Below, in pieces: positions 25,938 through 33,665 of a stretch of 64,000 bases of DNA. Both the position numbers and the translations under genes were made by a program. The DNA is taken from the NCBI GenBank assembly GCA_910580185.1, contig CAJTWC010000006.1:1-64000 (forward strand), in the 5' to 3' direction. Each line of letters starts with the position of its first letter. The first letter of the stretch is position 1. The notes under the pieces are model-generated. The model was not told the origin of the DNA and did not search any database. It saw nothing but the letters and a program-made list of their open reading frames with translations. Source of the DNA: an uncultured Bacilli bacterium (GTDB lineage: Bacteria; Bacillota_I; Bacilli_A; RF39; UBA660).

Positions 25938-26735
25938 TTGAAGAAAGGAATGATTATTATCAACCCAGATTACTTATTAAATTTTGTTATTCCACAAGGA
26001 CCTACCGGACCTAATGGTATAACAGGGGCCACGGGACCTACCGGGGCTACTGGTCCTCAAGGCTTAGTTGGAGCTACTGGTCCTACTGGGGCTACTGGAC
26101 CTCAAGGTTTAGCTGGTATTACTGGTCCTACTGGGGCTACCGGGCCTCAAGGTTTAGCTGGTGTTACCGGACCTACTGGGGCTACTGGTCCTCAAGGTTT
26201 AGCTGGCGTTACCGGTCCTACTGGTGCTACTGGACCTCAAGGCTTAGCTGGCGTTACTGGGCCTACCGGTGCGACTGGTATAACAGGTGCGACTGGACCT
26301 ACTGGGCCAGCCAATGGTTTAAATGCTTATGGAGGAAAATATAGTGACGCTCCTCAAACAATCAATTTAGGTGTTGGCACACAAACGCAAATAGCTTTAC
26401 CTAGTGCAATGCCAAACTTAAATACTACATATACTCCTACTAATAGCATTACGGTAACTCAAGCTGGTACCTATGAAATTAACTATTATAGTAATGTATC
26501 TGTAGCACTTGGTACAACTGTAACTCTAGCGGTTAGAAGTAACGGAACTAATATTCCAGATACTGTTATATCAAGAATATTATCCGTTGGTGTTGGATCA
26601 CTTTATAGTGGAAGTGTAATCGTTACATTACCTGCAGGAGCAGTAATTGACATGGCAATATCAGCATTACTTGCAGTTGGTGTTACTCTAGGTTCTGGAG
26701 TGAATGCAACACTAAGTGTAAAAAAACTTAATTAG
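25938..26735 (+). CDS. Collagen-like surface protein, C-terminal part with BclA/TNF-like domain
   Basis: The open frame begins with TTG (25938) or ATG (25950), neither with a well-placed RBS. It opens NPDYLLNFVIPQG, carries about 35 Gly-x-Thr triplets including a 27-bp-scale repeated GPQGLAGVTGPTGAT block, then a C-terminal domain of about 135 residues (YGGKYSDAPQTI...ATLSVKKLN) resembling the BclA C-terminal/TNF-like jelly roll that trimerises. Together with the upstream frame this rebuilds a normal single BclA-like protein. The glycosyltransferase gene follows 8 bp later. Confidence 0.8.
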   Translation: MKKGMIIINPDYLLNFVIPQGPTGPNGITGATGPTGATGPQGLVGATGPTGATGPQGLAGITGPTGATGPQGLAGVTGPTGATGPQGLAGVTGPTGATGPQGLAGVTGPTGATGITGATGPTGPANGLNAYGGKYSDAPQTINLGVGTQTQIALPSAMPNLNTTYTPTNSITVTQAGTYEINYYSNVSVALGTTVTLAVRSNGTNIPDTVISRILSVGVGSLYSGSVIVTLPAGAVIDMAISALLAVGVTLGSGVNATLSVKKLN

Positions 26736-26743
26736 GAGAAAAT

Positions 26744-27835
26744 ATGAATAAATTAAAAATATGTGTTTATGCAATAACTAAAAATGAAGAAAAATTTGCT
26801 GAAAGATGGTATAATTCCATGAAAGAAGCAGATGAAGTATACGTATTAGATACTGGATCTACAGATAATACTGTGGAAAAGTTAAAAAAATTAGGTGCCA
26901 AAGTAACAGTAAAAGAAATAAAACCATGGAGATTTGACGTAGCTAGAAACGAATCATTAAAACTCGTACCTGAAGATTATGACGTGTGTGTATGTACTGA
27001 TTTAGATGAAGTATTATCTCCTGGATGGAGAGAAAAGATAGAATTACTGTGGAAAGATGAAGTTAATCATTTAAGATATAACTATAACTGGAGTCACGAT
27101 GAAAACGGAAATCCTGCAGTTAACTTCTACATAGAAAAAATACACGCAAGAAACAATTATGAGTGGGTACATCCAGTACATGAAGTATTAAGATATACGG
27201 GTGAAAAAGAAGTATTTGCAACAACCGATGAAATAACCGTGGACCACTGGCCCGATGATACTAAATCAAGAAGTAGTTATTTACCACTTCTTGAATTATC
27301 TGTCAAAGAAAATCCTAATGATGATAGAAACGTTCACTATTTAGGAAGAGAATACATGTTCTATGGTAAATGGAACGAGGCAATAGACACATTAATAAGA
27401 CATCTTTCACTACCTACCGCAACATGGAAAGATGAAAGATGTGCATCAATGAGATTTATAGCTAGATGCTATAAAAATCTAAAAAGATACGAAGAATCTA
27501 GAATGTGGCTTGATAAAGCAATTATGGAAGCGCCATACTTAAGAGATCCTTATGTGGAACGAGCACTTCTTGAGTATGAACTTCAAGACTGGGAGAAAGT
27601 TAAAACCTTTTGCTTAAGTGCTTTAGAAATAAAAAGCCATGCAAAATCATATATAAATGAACCTTTTAGTTGGAATTATACACCATATGACCTTTTATCA
27701 ATAGGTGAGTTTTATTTAGGAAACTTTGATGAAGCCTTAAATTGGTGTAATAAAGCCATAGATATGGAACCCAATAACGAAAGATTACTAAACAATAAAA
27801 AAATAATTCAAGAAAAAAAGGACTCTATTAATTAG
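26744..27835 (+). CDS. GT2-family glycosyltransferase with TPR tail, partner of the collagen-like protein
   Basis: 363 residues, AGGAG six bases before ATG. The N-terminal GT-A domain shows AITKNEEKFAERWYNS, the nucleotide-binding LDTGSTDNTVE and a TDLDEV as D-x-D. The C-terminal half (about 190-360) is made of TPR-like helices (for example EAIDTLIRHL, YEESRMWLDKAIMEAP, FDEALNWCNKAIDMEPNN). Placed 8 bp after the collagen-like gene, it most likely adds sugars to the Thr residues of the collagen repeats, as seen in BclA-type operons. Cytoplasmic; sugar unknown. Confidence 0.9.
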   Translation: MNKLKICVYAITKNEEKFAERWYNSMKEADEVYVLDTGSTDNTVEKLKKLGAKVTVKEIKPWRFDVARNESLKLVPEDYDVCVCTDLDEVLSPGWREKIELLWKDEVNHLRYNYNWSHDENGNPAVNFYIEKIHARNNYEWVHPVHEVLRYTGEKEVFATTDEITVDHWPDDTKSRSSYLPLLELSVKENPNDDRNVHYLGREYMFYGKWNEAIDTLIRHLSLPTATWKDERCASMRFIARCYKNLKRYEESRMWLDKAIMEAPYLRDPYVERALLEYELQDWEKVKTFCLSALEIKSHAKSYINEPFSWNYTPYDLLSIGEFYLGNFDEALNWCNKAIDMEPNNERLLNNKKIIQEKKDSIN

Positions 27836-27850
27836 AGTTCTTTTATCTTA
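27820..27850. terminator. Bidirectional terminator between the glycosyltransferase and flavoprotein genes
   Basis: Hairpin GGACTCTA-TTAAT-TAGAGTTC with T-rich sequence on the plus side and A-rich sequence on the other, spanning the stop codon of the plus-strand gene and the end of the minus-strand gene. Confidence 0.65.
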
Positions 27851-28463
27851 TAAAATTAGTTGATATTCTTTTTTCCTTTTCTGGATATTGTATACCGTTT
27901 TTCTTTCCTGCTTCAATGCATTTTAATATCCAAGACATGTTATTTCCAAGTGTTCTCATGGTTTGAAGACCTTCTTCATCCTTTAAAGCTTCTTCTTTAT
28001 TATTACCATGAATTTGATTCCAGTACTGACTTCCGACAACAATCATATTAGAAATAGTAAAATACTTATTTAAATCATCAAAGGTTGTAGCAGCGCCACC
28101 TCTTCTACAACTTACTATGCTAGCGGCTGGTTTATACTCAAAAGCATAACTTTTTCCATAAAAACATCTATCCATAAATGATTTGATAAAACCACTAGGC
28201 CCAGCATAATGAACTGGAGATCCAAATACAAAACCATCCGCTTCTTCAGCCTTTTCTACAAACTCATTTACTTTATCATTAATAAAGCATCTTCTAGTTT
28301 TAAAGCATGCTCCGCATCCAATGCACCCAGCTATTGCTTTATTACCTATCCAAAATATTTCGGTATCAATACCATTTTTATTTAATGTTTTAGAAACTTC
28401 TTCTAAAGCTAAGTTAGTAGATCCATCTTTATGTGGACTTCCATTTACTAATAATACTTTCAT
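27843..28463 (-). CDS. Flavodoxin-fold NAD(P)H-dependent oxidoreductase
   Basis: 206 residues of the NADPH-dependent FMN reductase fold. VLLVNGSPHKDGSTN is the FMN phosphate loop; IGCIGCGACFKTRRC near residue 45-58 is the Cys cluster seen in iron-sulfur flavoproteins of this family; FGSPVHYAGPSGFIKSFMDR is a second FMN contact. It is cytoplasmic and probably reduces quinones or other acceptors. Its start touches the stop of the Zn-phospholipase-like gene (adjacent codons), so the two are co-translated. Confidence 0.88.
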   Translation of the reverse strand: MKVLLVNGSPHKDGSTNLALEEVSKTLNKNGIDTEIFWIGNKAIAGCIGCGACFKTRRCFINDKVNEFVEKAEEADGFVFGSPVHYAGPSGFIKSFMDRCFYGKSYAFEYKPAASIVSCRRGGAATTFDDLNKYFTISNMIVVGSQYWNQIHGNNKEEALKDEEGLQTMRTLGNNMSWILKCIEAGKKNGIQYPEKEKRISTNFIR

Positions 28464-29090
28464 TTAAACCACTCCTATATCTTTTAAATTAGATAATATA
28501 TATTCTACTGACGTATGAATAAATTTATTTATAACTCCCATATCAAATACATAAGCTTTATTTTCTTTTGTATTCTCTATTATAATACCAGCTTGATTAA
28601 TTATTATATCAATTTTATCCATAGGAATTTCTTTTATAATGTTTTTAAACTTTGGTACTTCTTCATAAAATATACTTAAATCCATACTATATTCATCGAT
28701 TAATCTTATGTTTAAATTAGTATAGTCATTATAAAAATAATCTCTTTTTTTCTCAAATGGAATATTTTCTATAGTGCCATCTAATTTATATATAACACCA
28801 TTTTTATAAAAGGCTGGTTCAAAGTACTTAAACCATAAATAGTCAGTATATAAATGAATGTAATAACCAAGTACGAAATCATCATCTAGATTTTCCTTGT
28901 ACTTATTTAAAAACTTCTCTAAGTTAGGTAAATCATTGTTACTATCTTCAAAATGTGATTCCACCTTTGTCATCCCAATATGTTTTGCAATATCAGGTGC
29001 TATACTTCCTATTAAAATATGTTTATTATTTCTTTTTAATACTTTATTAATTTCGTTTGCTACCGCAATATGTATCATGCTGCTTGCCAT
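28464..29090 (-). CDS. Zinc-dependent phospholipase C-like hydrolase
   Basis: 208 residues, GGAGGG eight bases before ATG. The family pattern is MIHIAVANEI at the N-terminus, ILIGSIAPDIAKHIG (conserved G-x-IAPD), SHFED and FVLGYYIHLYTDYLWF, where His and Asp residues bind metal as in the alpha-toxin-like zinc-dependent phospholipase C superfamily (Zn_dep_PLPC). No signal peptide is present, so it acts in the cytoplasm and its substrate is unknown. It is the first gene of a pair with the flavoprotein and is divergent from murI. Confidence 0.72.
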   Translation of the reverse strand: MASSMIHIAVANEINKVLKRNNKHILIGSIAPDIAKHIGMTKVESHFEDSNNDLPNLEKFLNKYKENLDDDFVLGYYIHLYTDYLWFKYFEPAFYKNGVIYKLDGTIENIPFEKKRDYFYNDYTNLNIRLIDEYSMDLSIFYEEVPKFKNIIKEIPMDKIDIIINQAGIIIENTKENKAYVFDMGVINKFIHTSVEYILSNLKDIGVV

Positions 29091-29163
29091 ATTATTAACC
29101 CTCCTGTATAATTATATCATGCTTTTAGATGCATATAATTAATTATATTTAGAAGGTGTAAAC

Positions 29164-29895
29164 ATGAACAACAAACCAATTTGTTTTTTTGATTCTGGAA
29201 TCGGTGGTTCTACCATTTTAAAAGAAGTAGTAAAATTATTACCAAAAGAAAATTACGTATATTATGCTGATAGTAAAAATAATCCTTATGGCAATAAAAC
29301 TAAGGAAGAATTATTTAATATAGTAAGTAATGCTGTGGATAATTTGCTTAAGTATGATCCAAAACTAATTGTTTGTGCATGTAATACCGCAACAGAAGTA
29401 GTACTAAATGACATCAGAAAAAAATATCCTAACATAACATTCGTTGGGACTGAGCCTGCAGTTAAGGTTGTTCATGATAAATATCAAGATAAAAAAACGC
29501 TTGTAATAACAACTAAAGGAACTGGTGAAAGCGAAAGGTTTAAAGCATTATTTAACAATTATAAAACCCCAGATTGTACATTAATTGAAGCACCTTTACT
29601 TGCCGGCTTAATAGAAAATAATAAAGATCCATATCCTTATTTAAAAGAACTATTAAAAGATTATGAAGATATAGATATAGTAGTACTTGGGTGCACACAT
29701 TTTCCACTTGCTAAAGAGAAAATAAAAAAAGTACTAGGTAATGTTACTTTCGTCGATGGAAGTATTGGTATTGCAAATAGAATAAAAAATCTTTTAAAAG
29801 ATAATTTGAATAATAATGGTGGAGATATCAATATAATTTCTACTAAAGAAGACGTTAGCGAAATAATATTAAAAATAATAAGGGAAAATTATTGA
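29164..29895 (+). CDS. murI: Glutamate racemase
   Basis: 243 residues. It makes D-glutamate for peptidoglycan. Catalytic cysteines are in VCACNTATEVV (near residue 75) and VLGCTHFPLA (near 180); FFDSGIGGSTILKEV is the N-terminal family signature and YYADSKNNPYG the next. RBS AGAAGGTG upstream. It ends in TGA; the last bases of this gene form the -35 box of the next plus-strand promoter. With Ddl at 50029 it shows that the organism builds a cell wall. Confidence 0.95.
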   Translation: MNNKPICFFDSGIGGSTILKEVVKLLPKENYVYYADSKNNPYGNKTKEELFNIVSNAVDNLLKYDPKLIVCACNTATEVVLNDIRKKYPNITFVGTEPAVKVVHDKYQDKKTLVITTKGTGESERFKALFNNYKTPDCTLIEAPLLAGLIENNKDPYPYLKELLKDYEDIDIVVLGCTHFPLAKEKIKKVLGNVTFVDGSIGIANRIKNLLKDNLNNNGGDINIISTKEDVSEIILKIIRENY

Positions 29896-29920
29896 ATAAA
29901 ATATTTTATGATTGTATAAT
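29892..29920 (+). promoter_or_regulatory. Strong promoter of a small plus-strand RNA
   Basis: TTGAAT (29892-29897), exactly 17 bp, TATAAT (29915-29920). It overlaps the murI stop codon. Transcription would begin near 29927. Confidence 0.7.
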
Positions 29921-29926
29921 ATAAAT

Positions 29927-30007
29927 GAAGGAAGCAGCATAACTAGTTGTTTTCCAGAATTTGTAAAAATCGAAAAACAAGGCTAGCCTAAACTAACCTT
30001 GTTTTTC
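29927..30007 (+). ncRNA. Candidate antitoxin RNA of a type I toxin-antitoxin locus
   Basis: From the promoter above, an RNA of about 80 nt ends at a strong hairpin GAAAAACAAGG...CCTTGTTTTTC (29972-30007). It overlaps, on the opposite strand, the last codons and terminator of the small membrane peptide gene at 29993-30094. Convergent genes sharing a bidirectional terminator are the layout of txpA/ratA and fst/par. Its 5' end (GGAAGCAG...GTTTTCC) repeats the predicted 5' leader of the peptide mRNA. Confidence 0.55.
29972..30007. terminator. Bidirectional terminator shared by toxin-like gene and small RNA
   Basis: Eleven-base arms GAAAAACAAGG and CCTTGTTTTTC with an inner TAG/CTA pair; T-runs on both strands. 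Confidence 0.75.
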
Positions 30008-30094
30008 TTGTACATACATAATAACTAGTACTATTATAAGTATTAGAATGATAATTAATTTTGGATTAAATTTTATTTCAAATCTAAACCTCAT
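29993..30094 (-). CDS. 33-residue hydrophobic peptide, candidate type I toxin
   Basis: ATG at 30094 with AAGGGTGG about eight bases upstream. A charged start (MRFRFEIKFNPK) is followed by one membrane helix (LIIILILIIVLVIMYV, residues 13-28) and a short polar tail EKQG. Size, helix and tail fit the TxpA/Fst/Ldr class of membrane toxins. The stop lies within the bidirectional terminator. Its predicted 70-nt leader has the sequence GGAAGCAG...GTTTTCC repeated at the other end of the locus. No such peptide family is identified by sequence alone. Confidence 0.55.
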   Translation of the reverse strand: MRFRFEIKFNPKLIIILILIIVLVIMYVQEKQG

Positions 30095-30245
30095 AACTAT
30101 CACCCACCCTTCTTATTCAAGCTAGATGGAAAACAAAGCTAGTCTTTTACTGCTTCCTAATTAATTGTTAGCCATAATTTTTAAAATTCCCCTAAAAATA
30201 TGAAAAAAGTGATTAAATTATCACTTTTTCATTAAATTTGTATAT

Positions 30246-30867
30246 TTATTTTTTATATACAATTGGATACGGGTATAAATAACTTTCGTCTAGATGGGTA
30301 ACTTTAATTTCTAAGTTATCCTCCTTTGTTTCTTCTATTAATTTTAATAATTCATTAACATCTTCATCATATTTACTACTTTTTCCTATATCTGGACACA
30401 TTAATATACTGAATGGTTTCTTATATTTATTAGCAGTTCTAACAATTAATTCAGTAGCACCTCTAGGAGTCATTCCTATTATTAAATCTTTTTCTTTTAC
30501 TTTATCATTTTCTATAAATAAAGACTTGTTAGTTATTATATTCCCTAAATTCGTTGTTACTAATTCTGGATCATATATTTCTATACTACCCTTTTTCTTA
30601 CTTGTTTGCATATCATCTATATAATGCGCTAACGTAGGAAATGTTCCTGAGCCTATTTCTAAAATACCCTTTATACCTATCTTTTTCTTCATCATCAAGG
30701 TCCATATATGACCTAACACAAGCAATATAATCATAACGTTTACTAACTGATTCTGAAAATCCCATTGCTAAACTTTGCAATAATAGTGAATCATAACCAC
30801 TTCCGAATTCGTTTATAAATTTTAAATAAGCAATATCTTCTTTATCCATATTTATACTATATTCCAT
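30246..30867 (-). pseudogene. Methyltransferase-like protein, frameshifted
   Basis: ATG at 30867 (AGAGGGG upstream) codes MEYSINMDKEDIAYLKF...YIACVRSYMDLDDEEKDRYKG; a second frame continues as ILEIGSGTFPTLAHYIDD...LDESYLYPYPIVYKK and ends at 30246. The frames join if one G is removed from GGG near 30670, giving about 206 residues. ILEIGSGTFPT resembles the glycine-rich SAM-binding loop of a Rossmann methyltransferase, with DPELV as a possible motif II. The longer of the two open frames starts inside the overlap without an RBS. Function unknown. Confidence 0.7.
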
Positions 30868-30922
30868 AATAACCCCTCTTTTTATGCTGGTTATAATATC
30901 AAAAAAGAAAGAATAAGTCAAA

Positions 30923-32884
30923 CTATCCTTTCTTAATCATTTCAATTATAGCATCAGTTGTCTTTTCAATGCCAAGAGCATCAACGTTTAAGCACATATC
31001 ATAATTACTAACGTCTTTCCAATTTCGTCCAGTATAATACTTATAGTGTCTGGCTCTTTCTTTATTAATCTTATTTATCTTTTTTTCTGCTTTAGACTTA
31101 TCTAATCCATAATACTTAACCGCTCTTTTAACTTCATTTTCTAAAGAACTATAAAGGAAAATATTATATGTATTTTTCTTCTTTCCTAATACATAATCAG
31201 CACATCTTCCAACTATTACGCAGGAATTTCTAGCAACTTTTTTAATAGCTTTTGTCTCTGCTACAAATAAAGCATCTTCACTATTGTACTCGCTACTTCC
31301 TAAAACGTGTTTCTTTTGTTCATTTTCTTCAATGTATTTTTTAGATAATCCTGTTTCTTTAGATATTTCATTTATAAGTTCTTTATCATAAAAAGCAATA
31401 CCAAGTTTTTCTGCTAATAGCTTACCTACATATCTACCACCGGAACCGTACTCTCTATTTATGGTAATTATCATTTTATCCTTGCTATTTACCTTATTAT
31501 CAAGATTTTCTGGTGCTGCAACTTTCTCACCCATCTTACCCAACTTTTTATATTCGCTTCCGAATATAAAGATAACACAAATAAAGCATAACACGTCAGC
31601 GATAGGCCCAGCATATAAAGCTCCATATAATCCTATTTTATTTGATAAGATAAGTGCTATTGGAATAAATAAAATTATCTGTCTAATAAATGTTACCGCC
31701 GTAGATTTTTTTACGTTTCCAAGTGACTGAATTACTATACTTGTTGTCATTTCAAACGCATTTAAAGCACATAACATTAAAAATATTCTTAAACTATCAG
31801 TTGCGAATTTAACGTATAACTCGTTATCAGAGCTTCCAAAAATACCTACTAAAAATGATGGAAATAGCTGATATGATAAATTAAATATAAAACCAATTGT
31901 AAAGTTTATCATTAATACTTTCTTTAATGTTTCTCTAACTCTTTTATAGTTTCCTGCTCCGTAATTAAAACCAATTATAGGTTGTGCACCAATTGATATC
32001 CCAAGAACTGATGCAACAAATAAACTATTTAATTTAGATACTATTCCGTATGCTGAAAGAGGTATATCACTACCAAACTTGCTTGATGCTCCGTATTTAG
32101 TCATAACGTTATTCATAAATACGAATAATGCTAAAACGGTCATTTGGGTAATAAAGCTAGATAATCCGTAACCTAATACTTTAAATATTGATTTATCAGG
32201 AATAAAATCCTTCCTTTTGAGTTTTACAGACTTAAATTTTTTTATGTATAAAAGGGCCATCACACATGATACCATTTGACCAATTATGGTAGCGACTGCA
32301 CCACCTTTAACACCCATGTTAAACTTCATTATAAGTATTGGATCTAATATGATGTTAATAACTGCTCCTACAACAAGTAGTATCATCGAATACTTAGGTG
32401 AGCCATCTGCTCTTATTATCTGTGATAAAGCACTATATATTATCATAAAAGGAGCACCTAAAAGGATTATTTTTCCATATTCTAACGCGTATGGAAAAAC
32501 GTTATTAGTACATCCAAAAGCCATTACTAAAACATTTAACGAAAAGTATAAAATCATACTTATTAAAATTGAAGAAATTATTGTAATGGTAATTGTTGAT
32601 GCAACTGATTTAGCAGCTTCTTCTTTTCTTCCTTCACCTAATCTTAAACTAAAGTTAGCAGCGCATCCGTTTCCTATTAATCCTGCTATGGCATTACACA
32701 TAATAACAATTGGAAATATTATGTTAGTTGCAGCGTTTCCTAAATATCCCACACCTTGGCCTATAAATATTTGGTCAACTATGTTATATACCGAGTTTAT
32801 TAACATACTTATTACGCATGGCACAGAAAACGCAAGTAGTAACTTTCCTATTTTTTCCTTTCCTAAATCAAGTTTCTTATTCAT
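30923..32884 (-). CDS. MATE efflux transporter fused to a cytidylate-kinase-like domain
   Basis: 653 residues. Residues 1-445 form a 12-helix MATE transporter (for example GQGVGYLGNAATNIIFP, IRADGSPKYSMIL, GISIGAQPIIGFNYGAGN). After a short linker, residues about 460-653 form a cytidylate-kinase-like domain: ITINREYGSGGRYVGKLLAEKL (P-loop), FYDKELI, VIVGRCADYVL and RARHYKYYTGRNW (lid). Both parts look intact and the frame is continuous. MATE proteins export drugs or metabolites using Na+ or H+. The kinase domain may sense or phosphorylate a nucleotide-like ligand. The promoter leader holds a compact attenuator. Confidence 0.9.
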   Translation of the reverse strand: MNKKLDLGKEKIGKLLLAFSVPCVISMLINSVYNIVDQIFIGQGVGYLGNAATNIIFPIVIMCNAIAGLIGNGCAANFSLRLGEGRKEEAAKSVASTITITIISSILISMILYFSLNVLVMAFGCTNNVFPYALEYGKIILLGAPFMIIYSALSQIIRADGSPKYSMILLVVGAVINIILDPILIMKFNMGVKGGAVATIIGQMVSCVMALLYIKKFKSVKLKRKDFIPDKSIFKVLGYGLSSFITQMTVLALFVFMNNVMTKYGASSKFGSDIPLSAYGIVSKLNSLFVASVLGISIGAQPIIGFNYGAGNYKRVRETLKKVLMINFTIGFIFNLSYQLFPSFLVGIFGSSDNELYVKFATDSLRIFLMLCALNAFEMTTSIVIQSLGNVKKSTAVTFIRQIILFIPIALILSNKIGLYGALYAGPIADVLCFICVIFIFGSEYKKLGKMGEKVAAPENLDNKVNSKDKMIITINREYGSGGRYVGKLLAEKLGIAFYDKELINEISKETGLSKKYIEENEQKKHVLGSSEYNSEDALFVAETKAIKKVARNSCVIVGRCADYVLGKKKNTYNIFLYSSLENEVKRAVKYYGLDKSKAEKKINKINKERARHYKYYTGRNWKDVSNYDMCLNVDALGIEKTTDAIIEMIKKG

Positions 32885-32896
32885 AATTTACCTCCT

Positions 32897-32944
32897 TTAT
32901 TCCATAAAAAAGAATTGCCTACACCATATGGCATAGCAACTCAT
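32897..32944 (-). CDS. Possible leaderless leader peptide MSCYAIWCRQFFFME
   Basis: A 15-codon frame whose ATG lies 3-4 bases after the predicted start of transcription, so it would be translated without an RBS. It reads through the terminator hairpin and its TAA overlaps the AAAGGAGG of the MATE gene. A translating ribosome would open the hairpin. The layout is seen; translation is unproven. Confidence 0.35.
   Translation of the reverse strand: MSCYAIWCRQFFFME
32906..32942 (-). terminator. Attenuator-like terminator in the MATE gene leader
   Basis: Minus-strand GAGTTGC-TATGCC-ATAT-GGTGTA-G-GCAATTC followed by six T, only a few bases after the predicted transcription start. A competing 4-bp stem GCAA-TGAG-TTGC overlaps its 5' arm. 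Confidence 0.65.
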
Positions 32945-32953
32945 TGCTTGTTA

Positions 32954-32982
32954 ATTATAACATAATTTTTTATTTTGTGTAA
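32954..32982 (-). promoter_or_regulatory. Promoter of the MATE-kinase gene
   Basis: Minus-strand TTACAC, 17-bp spacer, TATAAT; start predicted at about 32947. Confidence 0.65.
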
Positions 32983-32991
32983 TACTTTATT

Positions 32992-33549
32992 TTAATTAAT
33001 ATAATCTAATAATTCTTCAAAATGATCATAACCAAATTCTGAATTTAGATGTCCACCACCAGGTATTATAATTTCTTTATCTGCTACCTTACTTGCAAAG
33101 TCTTTCTCAGCTTCATACTTAACGTATGGATCATTATCTGAATAGAAACAAATAATATTATCACAATAATCGTGAATTCTTTCTATATCTTCATAGTACA
33201 TACTTTCATTTACCGCATCATAATCTTCATTTATTCCTAAATAGTTATTGAATCCACAAACAAATATTAATCTTTTAACCTTTATTTTATTTTTTATTAA
33301 AAACTTGCAAATAAATATCGGTGCGATAGAATGTGCAAATATAATAGTATCTTCGTTTATAAGTCCACACTCTACATAGCATTTCATTATCTTTTCCCAA
33401 TTTTCATAATTTTGAAATCCAACACCACTTGGTAAATCTGGTGTATAGACAGTTAACTGTCTATTCTCAAGTTCTTTTCTTAACCATGGTAGCCAATTAG
33501 AAAATGGGCTTGAGAAGCTACCATGTAAAAGTAAATAATTATTTTTCAT
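32992..33549 (-). CDS. RBBP9/YdeN-like serine hydrolase
   Basis: 185 residues with an alpha/beta-hydrolase core typical of RBBP9/YdeN proteins: LLLHGSFSSPFSNWLPWL at the N-terminus, VYTPDLPSG, the nucleophile serine in IFAHSIAPIFI (A-H-S-x-A/G), an acidic residue in SDNDPYV and the catalytic His in GGGHLN. AGGAGG sits seven bases before ATG. It is cytoplasmic; substrates of this family are mostly undefined. A short gap of about 116 bp separates it from the next gene downstream on the other side of the MATE promoter. Confidence 0.88.
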   Translation of the reverse strand: MKNNYLLLHGSFSSPFSNWLPWLRKELENRQLTVYTPDLPSGVGFQNYENWEKIMKCYVECGLINEDTIIFAHSIAPIFICKFLIKNKIKVKRLIFVCGFNNYLGINEDYDAVNESMYYEDIERIHDYCDNIICFYSDNDPYVKYEAEKDFASKVADKEIIIPGGGHLNSEFGYDHFEELLDYIN

Positions 33550-33665
33550 TTTTTCCTCCTATAATTATTTTCTTATTATATAAAGTGGAAAGTTTTTTGA
33601 ATAAACAGCCATTCCATCTATATCACTTTTGTGTGTAAAAATAAGTATTTTCATATACATACTTC

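Larger units (their letters stand above)
29930..30157. repeat. Imperfect inverted repeat bounding the toxin-antitoxin-like locus
   Basis: GGAAGCAG (29930-29937) pairs with CTGCTTCC (30150-30157), and GTTTTCC (29949-29955) with GGAAAAC (30128-30134), with ACTAG/CTAGT between them. The ends could be the 5' leaders of two convergent RNAs or the terminal repeats of a small mobile cassette. Confidence 0.6.

Noticed and set aside
25540..26310. Tandem repeats as a possible CRISPR array
   Set aside because: The repeats are in-frame Gly-x-Thr codons of collagen-like proteins without spacers.
29927..29940. GAAGGAAGCAGC resembling the conserved loop of SRP (4.5S) RNA
   Set aside because: It lies right behind a promoter with no pairing strand upstream and no other SRP RNA features.
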